A DNA stretch of 15,032 nucleotides from Candidatus Poseidoniaceae archaeon. GTDB taxonomy: Archaea; Thermoplasmatota; Poseidoniia; Poseidoniales; Poseidoniaceae. Below are positions 14,578 through 15,032 of the stretch, piece after piece. The position numbers and the translations under genes are program-made. The stretch lies in the NCBI GenBank assembly GCA_013330925.1, contig DUHJ01000227.1, positions 1-15,032 of the forward strand, in the 5' to 3' direction. Under the pieces are notes generated by a model. The model saw only the letters and a program-made list of their open reading frames with translations. It was not told where the DNA came from and did no database searches. Numbering within the stretch: the first letter of the stretch is position 1; each line of letters opens with the position of its first letter.

Positions 14578-14615
14578 AAAAAAAAACCCGCACCACGCTC
14601 GAGGCGCGATGCGGG
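14578..14615 (-). terminator. Intrinsic-type terminator after 16S rRNA
   Basis: On the minus strand, 14615-14587 forms a 12-base-pair hairpin (two G-U pairs, five-base loop CUCGA, base CCCGCA/UGCGGG) and is followed at once by nine T residues (14586-14578). Archaeal termination usually depends on the U run; the perfect hairpin makes it resemble a bacterial intrinsic terminator. It would end the 16S transcript about 48 bases past the mature 3' end, before the convergent NAD kinase gene. Confidence 0.75.
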
Positions 14616-14627
14616 AAAGGGTGGAGA

Positions 14628-14649
14628 CGGGGAGGCCGAAGCCTCCCCG
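14628..14649 (-). other. UUCG-capped hairpin in the 16S rRNA trailer
   Basis: The minus strand forms a perfect nine-base-pair GC-rich stem (CGGGGAGGC with GCCUCCCCG) capped by UUCG closed by a C-G pair, an exceptionally stable tetraloop. It starts about 13 bases beyond the 16S 3' end. It may guide processing or protect the 3' end; the sequence shows only the structure. Confidence 0.7.
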
Positions 14650-14662
14650 CCCCCGGTTTCTT

Positions 14663-15032
<370 letters not shown>

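Noticed and set aside
14561..14586. GGCC...GGCC repeat before an A run as a possible terminator for the NAD kinase gene
   Set aside because: The stem has only four pairs with a long loop and is followed by A residues, not T, on the plus strand. The A run belongs to the minus-strand 16S terminator.

Overview
The window looks like a stretch of a euryarchaeal chromosome, most probably from marine group II (Candidatus Poseidoniales) or a close relative. The right edge holds the 3' part of an archaeal-type 16S rRNA gene. The genes include an archaeal tRNA C56 2'-O-methyltransferase (Trm56) and an archaeal-type TraB membrane protein, and the base composition is GC-rich. No 23S gene follows the 16S gene, as expected for the Thermoplasma/MGII side of the Euryarchaeota where rRNA genes are unlinked. 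The group assignment is inferred from these traits and from general resemblance, not from a search.

Layout, left to right. (1) 1-4169, minus: carA-carB, the two subunits of carbamoyl-phosphate synthetase, translationally coupled; carB runs off the left edge. (2) 4234-5474, minus: an unrecognised four-helix membrane protein followed by trm56. (3) 5525-6397, plus: folP (dihydropteroate synthase), divergent from the membrane protein across a short region with one TATA-like element. (4) 6387-9521, minus: lemA, a TrkA-N/DHH phosphoesterase and a TraB-family membrane protein. (5) 9567-12947, minus: a YjbQ-family protein, a PaaI-type thioesterase with an extra C-terminal domain, a thiolase and a TauE/SafE permease, closely packed and probably cotranscribed. 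(6) 12984-13613, minus: another unrecognised four-helix membrane protein. (7) 13673-14545, plus: a divergent NAD kinase. (8) 14578-15032, minus: 16S rRNA 3' end, a UUCG hairpin and a hairpin followed by nine U residues that looks like an intrinsic terminator.

The content is mostly core metabolism (pyrimidine/arginine precursor, folate, NADP, acyl-CoA chemistry), RNA modification and membrane functions. Gene density is high; no gene-free stretch exceeds about 120 bases. Starts appear to be of two kinds: genes at the head of a transcript (carA, the 5474 membrane gene, lemA, perhaps folP) lack a Shine-Dalgarno site but have a TATA-like element centred about 25-27 bases upstream of the start codon, as expected for leaderless mRNAs; internal genes (carB, the DHH protein, the TraB protein) have clear GGAGGTG-type sites. 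I see no mobile element, CRISPR array, tRNA gene or defence system. The best leads are the rRNA trailer structure, the symmetric divergent promoter, the NAD kinase with an altered nucleotide-binding loop, and the uncharacterised C-terminal domain fused to the thioesterase.
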